NCBI GenBank assembly: GCA_946902985.2
Contig: OX336399.1
Coordinates: forward strand, 157,170,411 to 157,234,410
Direction of reading: 5' to 3'
From: Meconema thalassinum
Taxonomy: Eukaryota; Arthropoda; Insecta; Orthoptera; Tettigoniidae
Length of the DNA stretch: 64,000 nucleotides
Shown: piece after piece, positions 1 to 10,895 of the stretch
Layout of the letters: the number at the start of each line of letters is the position of its first letter
Position numbering within the stretch: the first letter of the stretch is position 1
Program-made: the position numbers and the translations under genes
The notes under the pieces: model-generated
Seen by the model: only the letters and a program-made list of their open reading frames with translations
Told to the model about the DNA's origin: nothing
Databases searched by the model: none

Positions 1-1008
1 CAAATAGACAACTAATTAGAAAGATCGGAACCATTAGCCCAGACTAACGGGATCCTACAGGGCGACCCAATAAGTCCTCTTCTATTTAATATCGCCGTTA
101 TGGATGTGGTAAAGGGAGTTGCTACGGTAGACGTAAAAATATGCACCAACGCGGATAACATGGCATTAATGTCAAGATCAAGAGACAAATTACAAGAAGC
201 TTGTAACCAACTAACATCATGGGCGAATGATAATGATCTTCACATAAATGAGGATAAGACAGTATTAATGGTCTTCAGGAAAGGTTGACGACCCACAAAT
301 AAAGACGATGTCATAATCAACGGCAATAATTTGCAACAGGTGAATAATTTTAAGTTCCTTGGAGTAACCTTTCAAACAAATGGCACAGAATTTAGAAGAC
401 ACATAAAACGAAAAACCACCGAAGCGATCATTGCAATGAACGACATTAGACAATTACATACACTCTCATTAGATACTGCCTTGAAACTCTTAAAAGTAAA
501 TATCACTCCGGTCGTCACATATAGGCTACCAGCAATTTGCACACTCCTGACAAAGAGAGACCTTCTAGAGATCGAAAAATTAAAGGCGACTTATTTAAAA
601 AAGGCCCTAAGACTCTCGAAGTACACTCGCTCATGACTTGTCTACGAACTTACAAGAGAACAATTCTACAACGAAGAGCTACATATTCAGCTGTTATTAA
701 CCACCGCAGGTGCATACAATGAGGCAATCAAGGAACTTCGTATGAAGAAAGAAGAAATATGGGACGAATTCTATTCCACCGACGCAATGGTCACGACAGA
801 ATGGAAACAGGCCGACTACGACCTTCGACACATGATGACAAGGTTCGCCGTACATGGATTTCACTTCAAATACTGCAGCAACAAGAAACACCATGACCCA
901 GGAGAACAGTGTGTTTGTGAACTATGCAACATGCATTGTGATCGTTACCACATAAAGGTGTGCGGGATAAGACAAGTATCCCTTACCGAGTACTGTACCA
1001 GAGAGTAA
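1..1008 (+). pseudogene. LINE (non-LTR retrotransposon) 3' part, decayed reverse transcriptase
   Basis: The frame beginning at base 1 gives RT motif B (LQGDPISPLLFNI, about 55-96) and then the motif C region, where the usual YADD reads NADN (about 151-162), so the two catalytic aspartates are not both kept. Further frames at 331-636 (FLGVTF thumb motif and a KLKATYLKKALRLSKY stretch) and 742-1008 continue the protein with frameshifts between them. The last block ends with a C-x2-C-x7-H-x3-C zinc knuckle (CELCNMHCDRYHIKVC). The same C-terminal layout recurs at 50572-51083, so both are copies of one LINE family. A stop codon at base 13 and the frameshifts show it is dead. The 5' part lies outside the window. 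Clade uncertain. Confidence 0.85.
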
Positions 1009-1465
1009 TTTTCTAGGTGGAGCAAGGAAATTGAATAATTTATGTACATTGTACGATCTTTTATTAAATAAATAAAAAAAACTATTCTAGAAAAAACAAT
1101 CGGTTTATTTTGTCAAGCCCCGTGTTATTTACTTTCCAGGAAACAATTAAGTATCCTTGACAAGACAATTTCGAGAAAAGTGTACCCAAGTTGAGAAATG
1201 TATATATAATGTGACATGAAAATGACAAAGTTAGCCCCGTTCCTTTTTGACGAAGTATAATTAGTCCTAAAGGTTAAAACCTTAAGTCAATATTATTTTG
1301 TACATTTTATTGTGATCTTCCACAGCGCTAATAATATGAATATAAAAGCAAGACCTACAGTACATGAAACATATTACCTTAAAAAAGGTTGTTCTCAAAA
1401 ATATTTATAATAATTTAATAGTCTAAAAAACACTTGCACTAACATTTAAAAAACCACATGTTACA
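1009..1465. other. A/T-rich spacer, no gene seen
   Basis: This may hold the LINE 3' UTR (AATAAATAAAAAAAA at about 1065) followed by A/T-rich sequence. No open frame, RNA gene or repeat that I recognise. Confidence 0.5.
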
Positions 1466-1659
1466 ACAAGATGTTCAGTAAAGAACATATAGCCTACTTT
1501 CTCCTAAATGCATGGGTATTGTTATAACTCTTTGTCCTTTTCAAGGAGTATGATTGAATGTTGGTTGTAGTAGCTTGTTGAAATACAACGTGCTATAGGG
1601 ATTTTAAACATGAATATGAGGTGCCCTTTGCTAGTGCTACCTCTGTAACAAATTTCGTT

Positions 1660-3692
1660 CCATTCGGTTTCACCGTGTTCGAATTGATAAGGGGAATCGA
1701 TTTTCACACAAAGATGGCCGCCATCCGCAAAATTTTAGGATGATGACCTATTAGTTTGGTCAAAGGATGCTCCCTCCATAAAGGTATGTTGTTGCTAAAT
1801 TTGCTAGAGATCGGATGATTAGGCTAATCGTAATTTGATTTAAGCTTTCAACATTTGTATGGCCGCCATTACGTTTCTGTCAATATGGCGGCGATATAAA
1901 TTATCACACTGAGATGCCCTTTGCTAGTCCTATCTCTGTACCAAATTTTGTTCCATTCGGTTTCACCGTGTTTGAATTAATAGGGAGAATCGATTTTGAC
2001 ACAAAGATGGCCGCCATCCGCAAACTATTAGGTGAATGACCTACTAGATTGGTCAAAGGATGCTCCATCCATAAAGGTATGTAGTTGCAAAATTTGGTAG
2101 AGATCGGATAATTAGGTTAATCGTAATTTGATTTAAGCTTTGAACATTCGTGTGGCCGCCATTACGTTTCAGTCAAGATGGTGGCGATATAAAACATGAC
2201 ACTGAGGTGCCCTTTGCTAGTGCTACCTCTGTACCAAATTTCGTTCCATTCGGTTCCACCGTGTTCGAATTAATAGGGGGAATCAATTTTGACATAAAGA
2301 TGGCCGCCACCCGCAAACTATTAGGCTAATAACCTATTAGATTGGTCAAGGATGCTCCCTCCATAAAGGTATGTAGTTGCAAAATTTGGTAGAGATCGGA
2401 TGATTAGGTTAATCGTAATTTGATTTAAGCTTTGAACATTCGTGTGGCCGCCATTACGTTTCTGTCAAGATGGCGGCGATATAAAACATGACACTGAGGT
2501 GCCCTTTGCTAGTGCTACCTCTGTACCAAATTTCGTTCCATTCGGTTCCACCGTGTTCGAATTAATAGGGGGAATCAATTTTGACATAAAGATGGCCGCC
2601 ACCCGCAAACTATTAGGCTAATAACCTATTAGATTGGTCAAGGATGCTCCCTCCATAAAGGTATGTAGTTGCAAAATTTGGTAGAGATCGGATGATTAGG
2701 TTAATCGTAATTTGATTTAAGCTTTGAACATTCGTGTGGCCGCCATTACGTTTCTGTCAAGATGGCGGCGATATAAAACATGACACTGAGGTGCCCTTTG
2801 CTAGTGCTACCTCTGTACCAAATTTCGTTCCATTTGGTTTCACCGTGTTTGAATTAATAGGGGGAATTGATTTTCACACAAAGATGCCCGCCATCCGCAA
2901 ACTATTAGGCTAATGACCTAGTTATTTGGTCAAAGGATCCTTCCTCTATAAAGGTATGTTGTTGCAAAATTTGGTAGAGATCGGATGATTAGGTTAATCG
3001 TAATTTGATTTTAGCTTTGAACATTTGTGTGGCCGCCATTACGTTTCCGTCAAGATGGCGGCGATATAAAATATGACACTGAGGTGCCTTTTGCTAGTAC
3101 TACCTCTGTACCAAATTTCGTTCCATTCGGTTGCACCGTGTTCGAATTAATAGGGGGAATCAATTTTGACATAAAGATGGCCGCCACCCGCAAACTATTA
3201 GGCTAATAACCTATTAGATTGGTCAAGGATGCTCCCTCCATAAAGGTATGTAGTTGCAAAATTTGGTAGAGATCGGATGATTAGGTTAATCGTAATTTGA
3301 TTTAAGCTTTGAACATTCGTGTGGCCGCCATTACGTTTCTGTCAAGATGGCGGCGATATAAAACATGACACTGAGGTGCCCTTTGCTAGTGCTACCTCTG
3401 TACCAAATTTCGTTCCATTTGGTTTCACCGTGTTTGAATTAATAGGGGGAATTGATTTTCACACAAAGATGCCCGCCATCCGCAAACTATTAGGCTAATG
3501 ACCTAGTTATTTGGTCAAAGGATGCTTCCTCTATAAAGGTATGTTGTTGCAAAATTTGGTAGAGATCGGATGATTAGGTTAATCGTAATTTGATTTTAGC
3601 TTTGAACATTTGTGTGGCCGCCATTACGTTTCTGTCAAGATGGCGGCGATATAAAACATGACACTGAGGTGTCCTTTGCTAGTGCTACCTTT
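1660..3692 (-). repeat. 292-bp tandem repeat array (family A core), about 7 units
   Basis: The marker 'agagatcgga' recurs at 1806, 2101, 2391, 2683, 2976, 3268 and 3561, giving periods of 295, 290, 292, 293, 292 and 293 bp. (The second copy reads agagatcggataatt.) Each unit carries two G/C-rich boxes about 145 bp apart, 'aagatggccgccatc' and 'aagatggcggcgatata', so the unit looks like a doubled about-146-bp module. Higher-order variation is visible: the units near 2800-3060 and 3390-3650 share variants (aagatgcccgccat) and alternate with another type, suggesting recent amplification of a two-unit block. Confidence 0.9.
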
Positions 3693-3696
3693 GTAC
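3693..3696. repeat. Target site duplication GTAC, left, LTR retrotransposon 1
   Basis: GTAC lies directly before the LTR start TGCCCCCG and again directly after the LTR end GGGGACA at 14814-14817. Removing the element and one GTAC restores a continuous family A unit (..ctttGTACcaaatttcg..), matching its neighbours, which confirms the boundaries. Confidence 0.93.
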
Positions 3697-6600
3697 TGCC
3701 CCCGTAAATTGAATTATATTGAGACCACGATGGCTGTATTGGCATATATGAATAAAGTTATGGATGTCATAGTTGTGACGTGTATATTCATGACGTAGGC
3801 ACGCATGACGTAGAATTCATGCAAGTAGGCTGGTTGAGCTGAGATTCTTGGTGACGTCATGATTTTTTTCGAGAAAGATCTGAGATTTACGACGCAGTCG
3901 CAGGAAACAAGGTATTGTGCTAAGGAAGAAGTTACGCTATTGGCGGAAAGACTCGAACCAATGAACGATAGTTTGGAAGGAAGACGGAGATTGCTGAAAC
4001 TACGATATTTGATTACTTTTGGCATGCAGAATTGTGGAAAACTATTTTCAGTTATGGCATTGATTTGGAATTTTGAAGAAATTAATTTTGAGTTTTTGAA
4101 ATTTGAGAATCCGTCAAGTATAGCCAAAGTTAAAACTTCTAGCAATGACGGAGGAACGAACTATGGAAGGGATGGATACGCCCCTTAAGAAGTTGATAAA
4201 AGGTCGTGCACAGGAGAGAGGAGCTCTCATATTCTCTCATATCTCTCATAACCGCATATCTGATATTCTGATAACGCATATATATTTCAGATGTCATAGA
4301 GTCATTTTCGAGTGAATAAGTGAAGCAAGTTGTCTTTAGTGTGTGGTTAAAGCCCGGCGCATCGAACGAACACGGAGCAGTTCCATTTTACGCTGTTTGA
4401 AACTAGGCGAAGTTAAAACGCTCACATTAACGTTTCTACCAGATAAGATATAAAGAGTTAACTTCTGCCTTTATTATAATTCAATTGGGCAGTACAACAT
4501 TGAGGTGTGTAGAAGATTTGAACAATTTCACAGTTATACTTTGAAAGATATTGGCATTTTAAGGCTGCAGACAAAAGTGATTTTCTCGCCACATGAGAAG
4601 CACTTTTAAAAGACCACATTATACACTACGGCTGACACGTATATCGCAACCGTGATATTGGAGCATACGTTTGGTGTTACAACGATACATTCTACTATGG
4701 AACATTATAATCTTGCAGTGCTTTCAATGATTATAACAGAAGTAGAGATGGAAGGCTAAGGCTTTAATGCAATTGGGACATATATCGATGGAGTGAAATA
4801 ACAGCATGGAACTTCGTTAATCGTCATTCTACAAGAGCGAGCATGTAGTGAACATCCAACTACACTCATGCATCGTGAATCCATCGCTGAATTATATCAG
4901 ATGGCAGTGGAAATATTTTCATACTCCACGATTATGAATATTTCTGCGGAAATAACTGCAATAAACTTCATGGCGAATTGCGACCGGAACTTCAGGGAAC
5001 TTTCAAGAGAGGCCAAGGAGGACCCGGCTCACAAAGAAGAATTTTGCCAGAAGGATGTCTTTCGTATACATGGAGCAGTGCAATTTCCGGAGGAGGAAGC
5101 AGTTCGATTCTCCGAGGGCGCTGATTCCAGGTTCGAGGTCGGAGCACATCGTTACGCTGGTGAAATGGAACCAACAGCAGTTTTCTTTGAAAACTTTCCT
5201 CTAGAACTTCAATCAACAGATAAGGTAGTTGTGAACGTTTCTTGTATTATTTGAGTCATGTAGCGATATCTGAGCAACCATTCTTCCCATATTTTCTGTC
5301 CCATTTATTTTTGCCCCATTTTCTTGATTAACATTTCTGTACTCAGTACACTTCGATGATTTATGCCTTTTTCTACGATTTGTTGAGACATTATTATGTC
5401 AGTGGCATAGTTAAATAATTTTGGATCAGTTGAGACTGATAATTTAGATTCTTTCAGTAATTTGCATATTTTTGTAGTCACGATTTGACTGTAAAGTTAA
5501 CGATTTCTATGGCAGATTTGAATTCAGACAGCGTGTCATTTTATTAAAGTAATTCTATTCAGTAAATTACTTTGGCCAATTTTCTGTCATCCTCAAGAAA
5601 GAAGAATAATTAAATGATTTTAGAGCGTTAAAATCTATTACGATATCGACGATCTTTGAAATACTAGTCGTCTTATGAACCTGATTGCAACATAGACATT
5701 TATCATTGCATTATAGACAATTTTATGAAATATGAACTTTGATTACGATTTATTGAATACACTATAGTCATGAACATTTGATAGGAGTTTTTCTCAATTC
5801 TAGATTGGAACAATAATGTTTGCATTCCACAGTCTAATTGTATTCTATTCGACTATTTATGCAGTTTAGATGAACTTTGATTGAAGATAGTATTTTTATA
5901 CTGCGTTACTTTGATGATATTAATCTCAATTTTGATAGACCAGGGAGGAGTGTCTAATCGTATTTGCTATTAAATTTATTTGTGATTGGCAAATTTTTAC
6001 TTCATATCGATTCATGAATGAAACCCACGAAGGTTAAATAATAACAGACATTAATACAATTGATGAATATAAGAATTTTTGAAGAGGAACAATGGATGTA
6101 TAATCGTTAGTTCAGTGGACCTGTAAAAGTCGCTGATGAGTAATGCCCTTGAATAATGAAGGAGGTTCCCACAGTAATTAATGAAGTTGATGAATTTATG
6201 AGTGGAGGTTTTTGTATGTAATTTGGAAGATTTTGATGCCATATATATGAAGATATATGATGAATTCTGGGCCTATTGTTGAGCAATTTTGTGCGTTTTG
6301 AGCGAAGTATTTTTCCGCTGAATGTATTGTCCTGGTTCTTTGAAAGTTATTCATGTGAAAATACTGTTAAAGTTAACAAGAGTGTTAAATAATTTGAGAT
6401 GAAGATTTTGAATGGAGGTTACCGTCCCAAATAATTATAATTATTATTAAATCTTATTAAACCTGAATTTGACAGTTAAATATAACTAACCTTCATTGGT
6501 CGATTATATCACCACGATTTGAGTAATTATCAACCGGATAAACGTGTGGTTTAATGTATTTCTTATATAAATAATATAAACAATATAATATTGTAAATAA

Positions 6601-7615
6601 TTATGTAAATATCTTTGTTAAATAATTTGAAATGAAAGGGATTAATAGAGGCGTGTATAAAATTTTCAATTGTCGTTTGACATTGTTATAAACAATTTAT
6701 TATTGTTATAAATAATTAATGAATTTGTTATTAACATTAAGAGTTGTGTTATTATACTCTAAACAACGTTAATTTAAACAAGTGGTTTGAACAATTAAAC
6801 ATGATTTGGGATTATTAGAGTATTCCACTGGTGTTTAAATGGAGCATTTAAAAGATTTGCGTGATAATATTTCAGTTGAGAAGTGGACATTTAACGTGTT
6901 TTGAAAGGAGAGCTAAGCTCTGATGTAACTCGCTTATGCTAGGGTTGAACGGAGGGGTGAGTCCACTTTGACGATGCAGGTGCATTGCAGCTGGCCCGGA
7001 CAACTGTATGATATAGGCCAAGGACGTCTCCATAATAGCCTTGTGGCTATAAATAAAATGTGATGTGTATAAACACGCAAACCAATATTGCTATATGTGT
7101 CTCGTCCCAAATCCCGTTTCCATTCCAAGTGCATTATTATAATTACGTTATTTTGAGCTTGAGAAAGCTGAAACATTGTATGTAGAGTATACAAGTCCGA
7201 CAGGAGGACATGGTTATGTGGTCGATGGCTTCTGATTGCCACGTGGATTTTGTTGTTTTATTTTTGTTAAAATCATTCTTTTTGTGAAATAAATTATTGT
7301 GCAGTTTAAAGTTTCTCGTCTTCGTTATGGTTCATTTTAAATATCATGGTGGAGGTTATTGTGTGGGCATACTTTAAGTGATCCAGTTGACAACCCAGTC
7401 CCCGAAATAAATTTAAAAGGTAAGTAAAGATAAGTATGAACCCCCGTATGTTTTGGTGTGTTCCACAATAATTTCTTGTTCACTATTGTGCTCTAATCTC
7501 GATAGTATCTGTCAGTGCCATTTTCATTGATGTAGCTGTGCCGGTGCGATTGATTATTGGCAATCCGATTGAGGGGGCGGATATCTGACAGCCTACTATC
7601 CTGATAACGGGGACA
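3697..7615 (+). repeat. 5' LTR of LTR retrotransposon 1 (3919 bp)
   Basis: Near-identical to 10896-14813. Starts TGCCCCCGTAAATT and ends CTGATAACGGGGACA. A TATA-like box lies about 500 bp in, so U3 may be short and the transcribed R-U5 part close to 3 kb (inference). The LTR is A/T-rich with several short open frames (109 codons at 3859-4188, 128 codons at 4868-5254) that stay open in both LTRs, but I recognise no family in them. Confidence 0.93.
4195..4203 (+). promoter_or_regulatory. Candidate TATA box in 5' LTR 1
   Basis: GATAAAAGG, followed by a CT/GA-rich stretch with repeated CTCATA words. The same box is at 11394-11402 in the 3' LTR. No initiator is obvious; assigned by sequence resemblance only. 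Confidence 0.3.
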
Positions 7616-7805
7616 GTAGGATTGGCGCAATCAACGTGTGGGGCTCGATTGACAACACTGGATTACCAGGTTGAACGCCAGTAGAATTGGCACAATCGAA
7701 GTTCGGAGTGCTTGAATAACATTGGATTACCAAGTTATTGCAGTAGAATTGGCACCGCAATTTTTGTGGAGTGTTCGAATAACATTGGATTACCAAGTTA
7801 TCGAT
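7616..7805 (+). repeat. Primer-binding-site region, triplicated 62-65 bp leader repeat
   Basis: Immediately after the 5' LTR three tandem units start at 7616, 7681 and 7743, each opening GTAG(G/A)ATTGGC and closing with a GGATTACCA(A/G)GTT segment. The first contains TGGCGCAATCAACGTGTGGG from 7623, the usual place for a tRNA primer site; the second and third copies carry diverged versions (TTGGCACAATCG, TTGGCACCGCAA). I cannot name the primer tRNA. LTR retrotransposon 2 has a related leader word, TGGCTTCGAACGTGGGTCC, near the same position. Confidence 0.6.
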
Positions 7806-8316
7806 GTCAAAGGGATTGTGAAGACTCAAATAAAGAGGTTGATTCTTTGTTAGATGTCTAGGCCAATTGTAGAATTTGAGAGTGTGATTATATAGGAATA
7901 AAATGTTGTATTGTATTAGGAAAATTACACTCAGAAAAGATCAGATCTTATACAACTTGAGAGAGGTTAAATAGGCTGGAAACTTAGAAAAATCGCCTAT
8001 GATCTGGAGTCTTATTTTATTTGACCGGCTTATGACATGTTTAGTCATATTAAAAATAAAATTAATTATTTGGATTATAAATGTAAATTATTTGTGTTAG
8101 GATATTTTAAAATGAACCAAAGAAACTTGAACATGTGCTTGAGTTTATTTCAACATGAAGTGTCTACGAAGGTTAATTATAAGGTAATTATAAGTTAGAT
8201 TTAAGACAGAAAATTGCTCAAAACTTATATATGGTGAAAAATGTTGCTCAGATGTTGTTATTTTGCTCTGTTTGATGTATGTCCCTAAAGCAGTTTATTA
8301 TTGAAATATTATTGAA

Positions 8317-9861
8317 ATGGCAGATGAGAGTCTGAGAATGATGTTGGAGGAGATGAAAGCTAGCATGAATAACAGTATGAAGCAGATGATGGAGGAGAAT
8401 GCTAGTAATATGTCTGCTAATTTGTCTATTAGAATGCAGGAGATGATGAAGGAGAATGCTAGTAATTTGTCTACTAGGATGGATGAAAATTTGAAAGTTA
8501 TTCAGACCAGTTCTGCAAACTTAGAAAATAATGTGTCGCGTTTACAGATCAATACCCAGGGAATCGAGAATGCTGTAACTGACATGCGCACAGACGTGTC
8601 CAATGTCCATAAAGATTTATCCAATGTGCATAAAGATGTGTCTGATGTTAAAATAGATGTTTCTAAGGTACAGAAAGACCTTACTATGTTGAATCTTGAT
8701 GTTGCTAATGTCCGGGATGATATTTCATGTGCTAGAGCTGAAGTAATTGTTGTTAGGAATGATGTTGCTACTGTACAAGACAAAGTAGAGGAAGTTCAAA
8801 AAGAGGTTAGAAATGCTCGAACTGATGTGTCAAATGTTCAAGTTGACATCAATAATATTCATTCAGATGTTAATGATATGCAAAGTGATATCAATAAGAT
8901 ACAAGTAGAAGTGAATACTGTTTTTGTAGACATTGCTAAAGTTCAGACTGATGTTAACAAAGTTAGGGAAGAAATTGAAACTTCAAAAACGCTTTGTACT
9001 CGTAACATTAGTGCATTAACAACTCGGTTAGTTGACGAGTCTGTTAGGACAACAGCTTCTTTAGCTGGTTTAAAATACGATGTAGAGGTCATGAGAACCC
9101 AAGTATTAGATCACAATCGTTTACTTAAGGAAGACATTGAAGTAGATATCGCGGAAATGTTAACTGCAAATGTAACGGTTTGGAAAGATGAATGGAACAG
9201 GTCAAGTGGGGAACATGTAGATCAGATTCAGGAGCGAATTGAAAGAAAACTTGCCAGTACACAAGTAGACATTAATAATGAAGTAGTTCAGATTAGGAAA
9301 GACTTGAATGTAAGGATGGATTCGCTATCCGAAAAGCAGGTAGAGGATAGAACTCAAATAGGTCAGGACGTGCAAGCATTAAAAACTGCGTTAGAGGAAC
9401 AAATTCATAAGGTTGTCTCTGATGTTAATGAAACTACGAGCAAACTTCAGAATTTGAAACTAGGAGAAGCTAGCATGATGGAAACCTATAAGGAAGAGTT
9501 GATTAGGAAAGTCATCACGGAAATCACGGACAAGGATATTGAAGGATTGACTGGTGAAGAGGATAGAAATTACGTAAGAAGATGTAACCTCGCTACAGAA
9601 GAGAGAGATATTAGTCCTGAGGAACGCATATCCAGATTCAGGGAAGAAGAAGAGGATAGGAATATTGAACCTGATTGGAAGTATCGTGATAGTGGGAAAC
9701 ATTATATGGATTCATATCCGAGAAATGTGACAGTCATCCGGAACTTTGAAGACAAACCTCAAAAATTTAGCAACACTGATAGTCTCACACCGATTGAATA
9801 TATCAGGAATCTTAAAGACTATTTCATAGAAGCCCACATCCCTAGAGAGAGAGAGAGATGA
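8317..9861 (+). CDS. gag: Gag, N-terminal part with long heptad coiled coil (LTR retrotransposon 1)
   Basis: A 514-codon frame begins at an ATG about 700 bp after the 5' LTR. Residues 1-60 contain a 23-residue imperfect repeat rich in Met and Asn. From about residue 94 to 220 it is an almost unbroken series of some 18 heptads (VSNVHKD, LSNVHKD, VSDVKID, VSKVQKD and so on) with V, L or I at positions a and d, predicting a long parallel coiled coil. Residues 470-514 begin the retrotransposon Gag capsid-like domain (FEDKPQKF, SLTPIEYI). The frame stops inside that domain in a (GA)n run at 9844-9857, where the related Gag of LTR retrotransposon 2 reads straight through; the run is two bases out of frame. 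Either a slippage mutation or, less likely, a programmed shift. Role by family: structural particle protein. Confidence 0.85.
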   Translation: MADESLRMMLEEMKASMNNSMKQMMEENASNMSANLSIRMQEMMKENASNLSTRMDENLKVIQTSSANLENNVSRLQINTQGIENAVTDMRTDVSNVHKDLSNVHKDVSDVKIDVSKVQKDLTMLNLDVANVRDDISCARAEVIVVRNDVATVQDKVEEVQKEVRNARTDVSNVQVDINNIHSDVNDMQSDINKIQVEVNTVFVDIAKVQTDVNKVREEIETSKTLCTRNISALTTRLVDESVRTTASLAGLKYDVEVMRTQVLDHNRLLKEDIEVDIAEMLTANVTVWKDEWNRSSGEHVDQIQERIERKLASTQVDINNEVVQIRKDLNVRMDSLSEKQVEDRTQIGQDVQALKTALEEQIHKVVSDVNETTSKLQNLKLGEASMMETYKEELIRKVITEITDKDIEGLTGEEDRNYVRRCNLATEERDISPEERISRFREEEEDRNIEPDWKYRDSGKHYMDSYPRNVTVIRNFEDKPQKFSNTDSLTPIEYIRNLKDYFIEAHIPRERER

Positions 9862-10715
9862 GAATCGTAGAAAGATTTCTAGCAGGAGGACCCCTCGAAT
9901 GGTTTAGAGCATTTCGGTACACTTTCAGCAATTTTGACCAATTTGCAGAGGCACTGATAAAACGATTCTGGTCAATAGAAGCTCAGAATTCATTAAGAGC
10001 TGAGGTATACTCGAGGAAGTATTCAGGTACTCTTCCAACACGGTACGCTGATTTCTTCACGAGTCAGTTATCACGCTTGAGATTTTTGCAACCCCCATTG
10101 TCAACAGAGCAGTTGATAGATGCGATTTCACGTATGCTGCCTGTGGAGGTAAGAAGACTGATCATATCGTCAAATATCAGAGATTTGACCAGTATGGACG
10201 AACTTTTGAGAAGGCTTGACTACACGAGTCCAATGCCAAATTTGGTACAAAAAGGTCAGAGGCACGAATTCAAAGACGTTAATACAGTCTACATGGATCA
10301 AGTGCAGCAAACTGATAAGCCTGATGAAAAAAAAACCGAAAATGTAGGTCCTCACAGGAATAATTATTTCCGCAACAACAGATCACAAGGTTACCGTCCA
10401 TATCAGCAAAGACGAGGCTGGAATAATAATAGAGGGAATTATAACAACGGAAGAGGTAGATACTACAACAATGGTTATAATAGAAACTACAATAGAAATA
10501 ACCAGTATCAGAATCAGAATCAGAATTCTCAAGGTCAGGTTATGACACCCGACAAGTATCAAGAAAGAGAGAAAGAAAGTCAGCAGTATCTGAAGGAATT
10601 ACGAGAGAAGGAAGCTGAAAATCAAAAGAAAAGACAGGATGTAGTGATCGATCCTGGTCCTTCTACAAGTCGGCAGAACTTAGAAAACAGGAATTCAGGA
10701 CAGAAGAGACAGTAG
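9858..10715 (+). CDS. gag: Gag, C-terminal part (capsid-like domain and Asn/Arg/Tyr-rich tail)
   Basis: A 285-codon frame that continues the Gag domain after the (GA)n break. Residues 1-125 are typical of the retrotransposon gag family: F-L-x-G-P-x-x-W-F-R-A-F near the start, then LIKRFW, LRAEVYSRKYS, and TRYADFFTSQLSRL. Residues 166-227 are rich in Asn, Arg, Gly and Tyr (RRGWNNNRGNYNNGRGRYY), probably RNA binding; there is no CCHC zinc knuckle. The protein ends at 10715 without a protease or any pol domain. The ATG at 9858 overlaps the stop of the upstream frame, but separate initiation would give half a capsid domain, so I read it as the broken second half of one gene. Confidence 0.85.
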   Translation: MRIVERFLAGGPLEWFRAFRYTFSNFDQFAEALIKRFWSIEAQNSLRAEVYSRKYSGTLPTRYADFFTSQLSRLRFLQPPLSTEQLIDAISRMLPVEVRRLIISSNIRDLTSMDELLRRLDYTSPMPNLVQKGQRHEFKDVNTVYMDQVQQTDKPDEKKTENVGPHRNNYFRNNRSQGYRPYQQRRGWNNNRGNYNNGRGRYYNNGYNRNYNRNNQYQNQNQNSQGQVMTPDKYQEREKESQQYLKELREKEAENQKKRQDVVIDPGPSTSRQNLENRNSGQKRQ

Positions 10716-10880
10716 AGAGGAGAGAATGCATTAGCCACACACAACCCAGAGAAGAAGAGACTTATGATTAAGGAACATAGTAGAAATATCATACAAGAGT
10801 AGAATATAATTCAATTTCGTGTTCAAGTGAATTGAGATATTTATAACACAGAGTAAACAATTTGCAACTAATTTTAAAAC

Positions 10881-10895
10881 GTGGTGAAGGGAGAA
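10881..10895 (+). promoter_or_regulatory. Polypurine tract, LTR retrotransposon 1
   Basis: GTGGTGAAGGGAGAA directly abuts the 3' LTR start (TGCCCCCG). By family this is the second-strand primer; its presence shows the interior ends cleanly here rather than being torn off. Confidence 0.75.

Larger units (their letters stand above)
1466..3696 (-). mobile_element. Helitron-like element A1, left (3') part, split by LTR retrotransposon 1
   Basis: Read on the minus strand, the element ends here with a subterminal GAAAGTAGGCT, a perfect 6-bp-stem, 6-nt-loop hairpin at 1471-1488 (ATGTTC..GAACAT), then CTTGTT. The body to the right is a tandem array of 292-bp units. At 3696 it breaks off in mid-unit, where LTR retrotransposon 1 begins, and resumes exactly at 14818. 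No protein is encoded. The architecture (5' hairpin, microsatellite, tandem core, subterminal inverted repeats, 3' hairpin, no coding) matches non-autonomous Helentron/HINE and pearl-type elements; that classification is inference. Confidence 0.7.

Noticed and set aside
3859..4188. 109-codon open frame in LTR 1 (and 11058-11387), with an antisense 143-codon frame
   Set aside because: Overlapping open frames on both strands upstream of the candidate TATA box; more likely chance in U3.
4868..5254. 128-codon open frame in LTR 1, also open in the other LTR at 12067-12453
   Set aside because: The second copy is open simply because the LTRs are near-identical and young. No family, signal or codon pattern recognised, so it is not called a gene.
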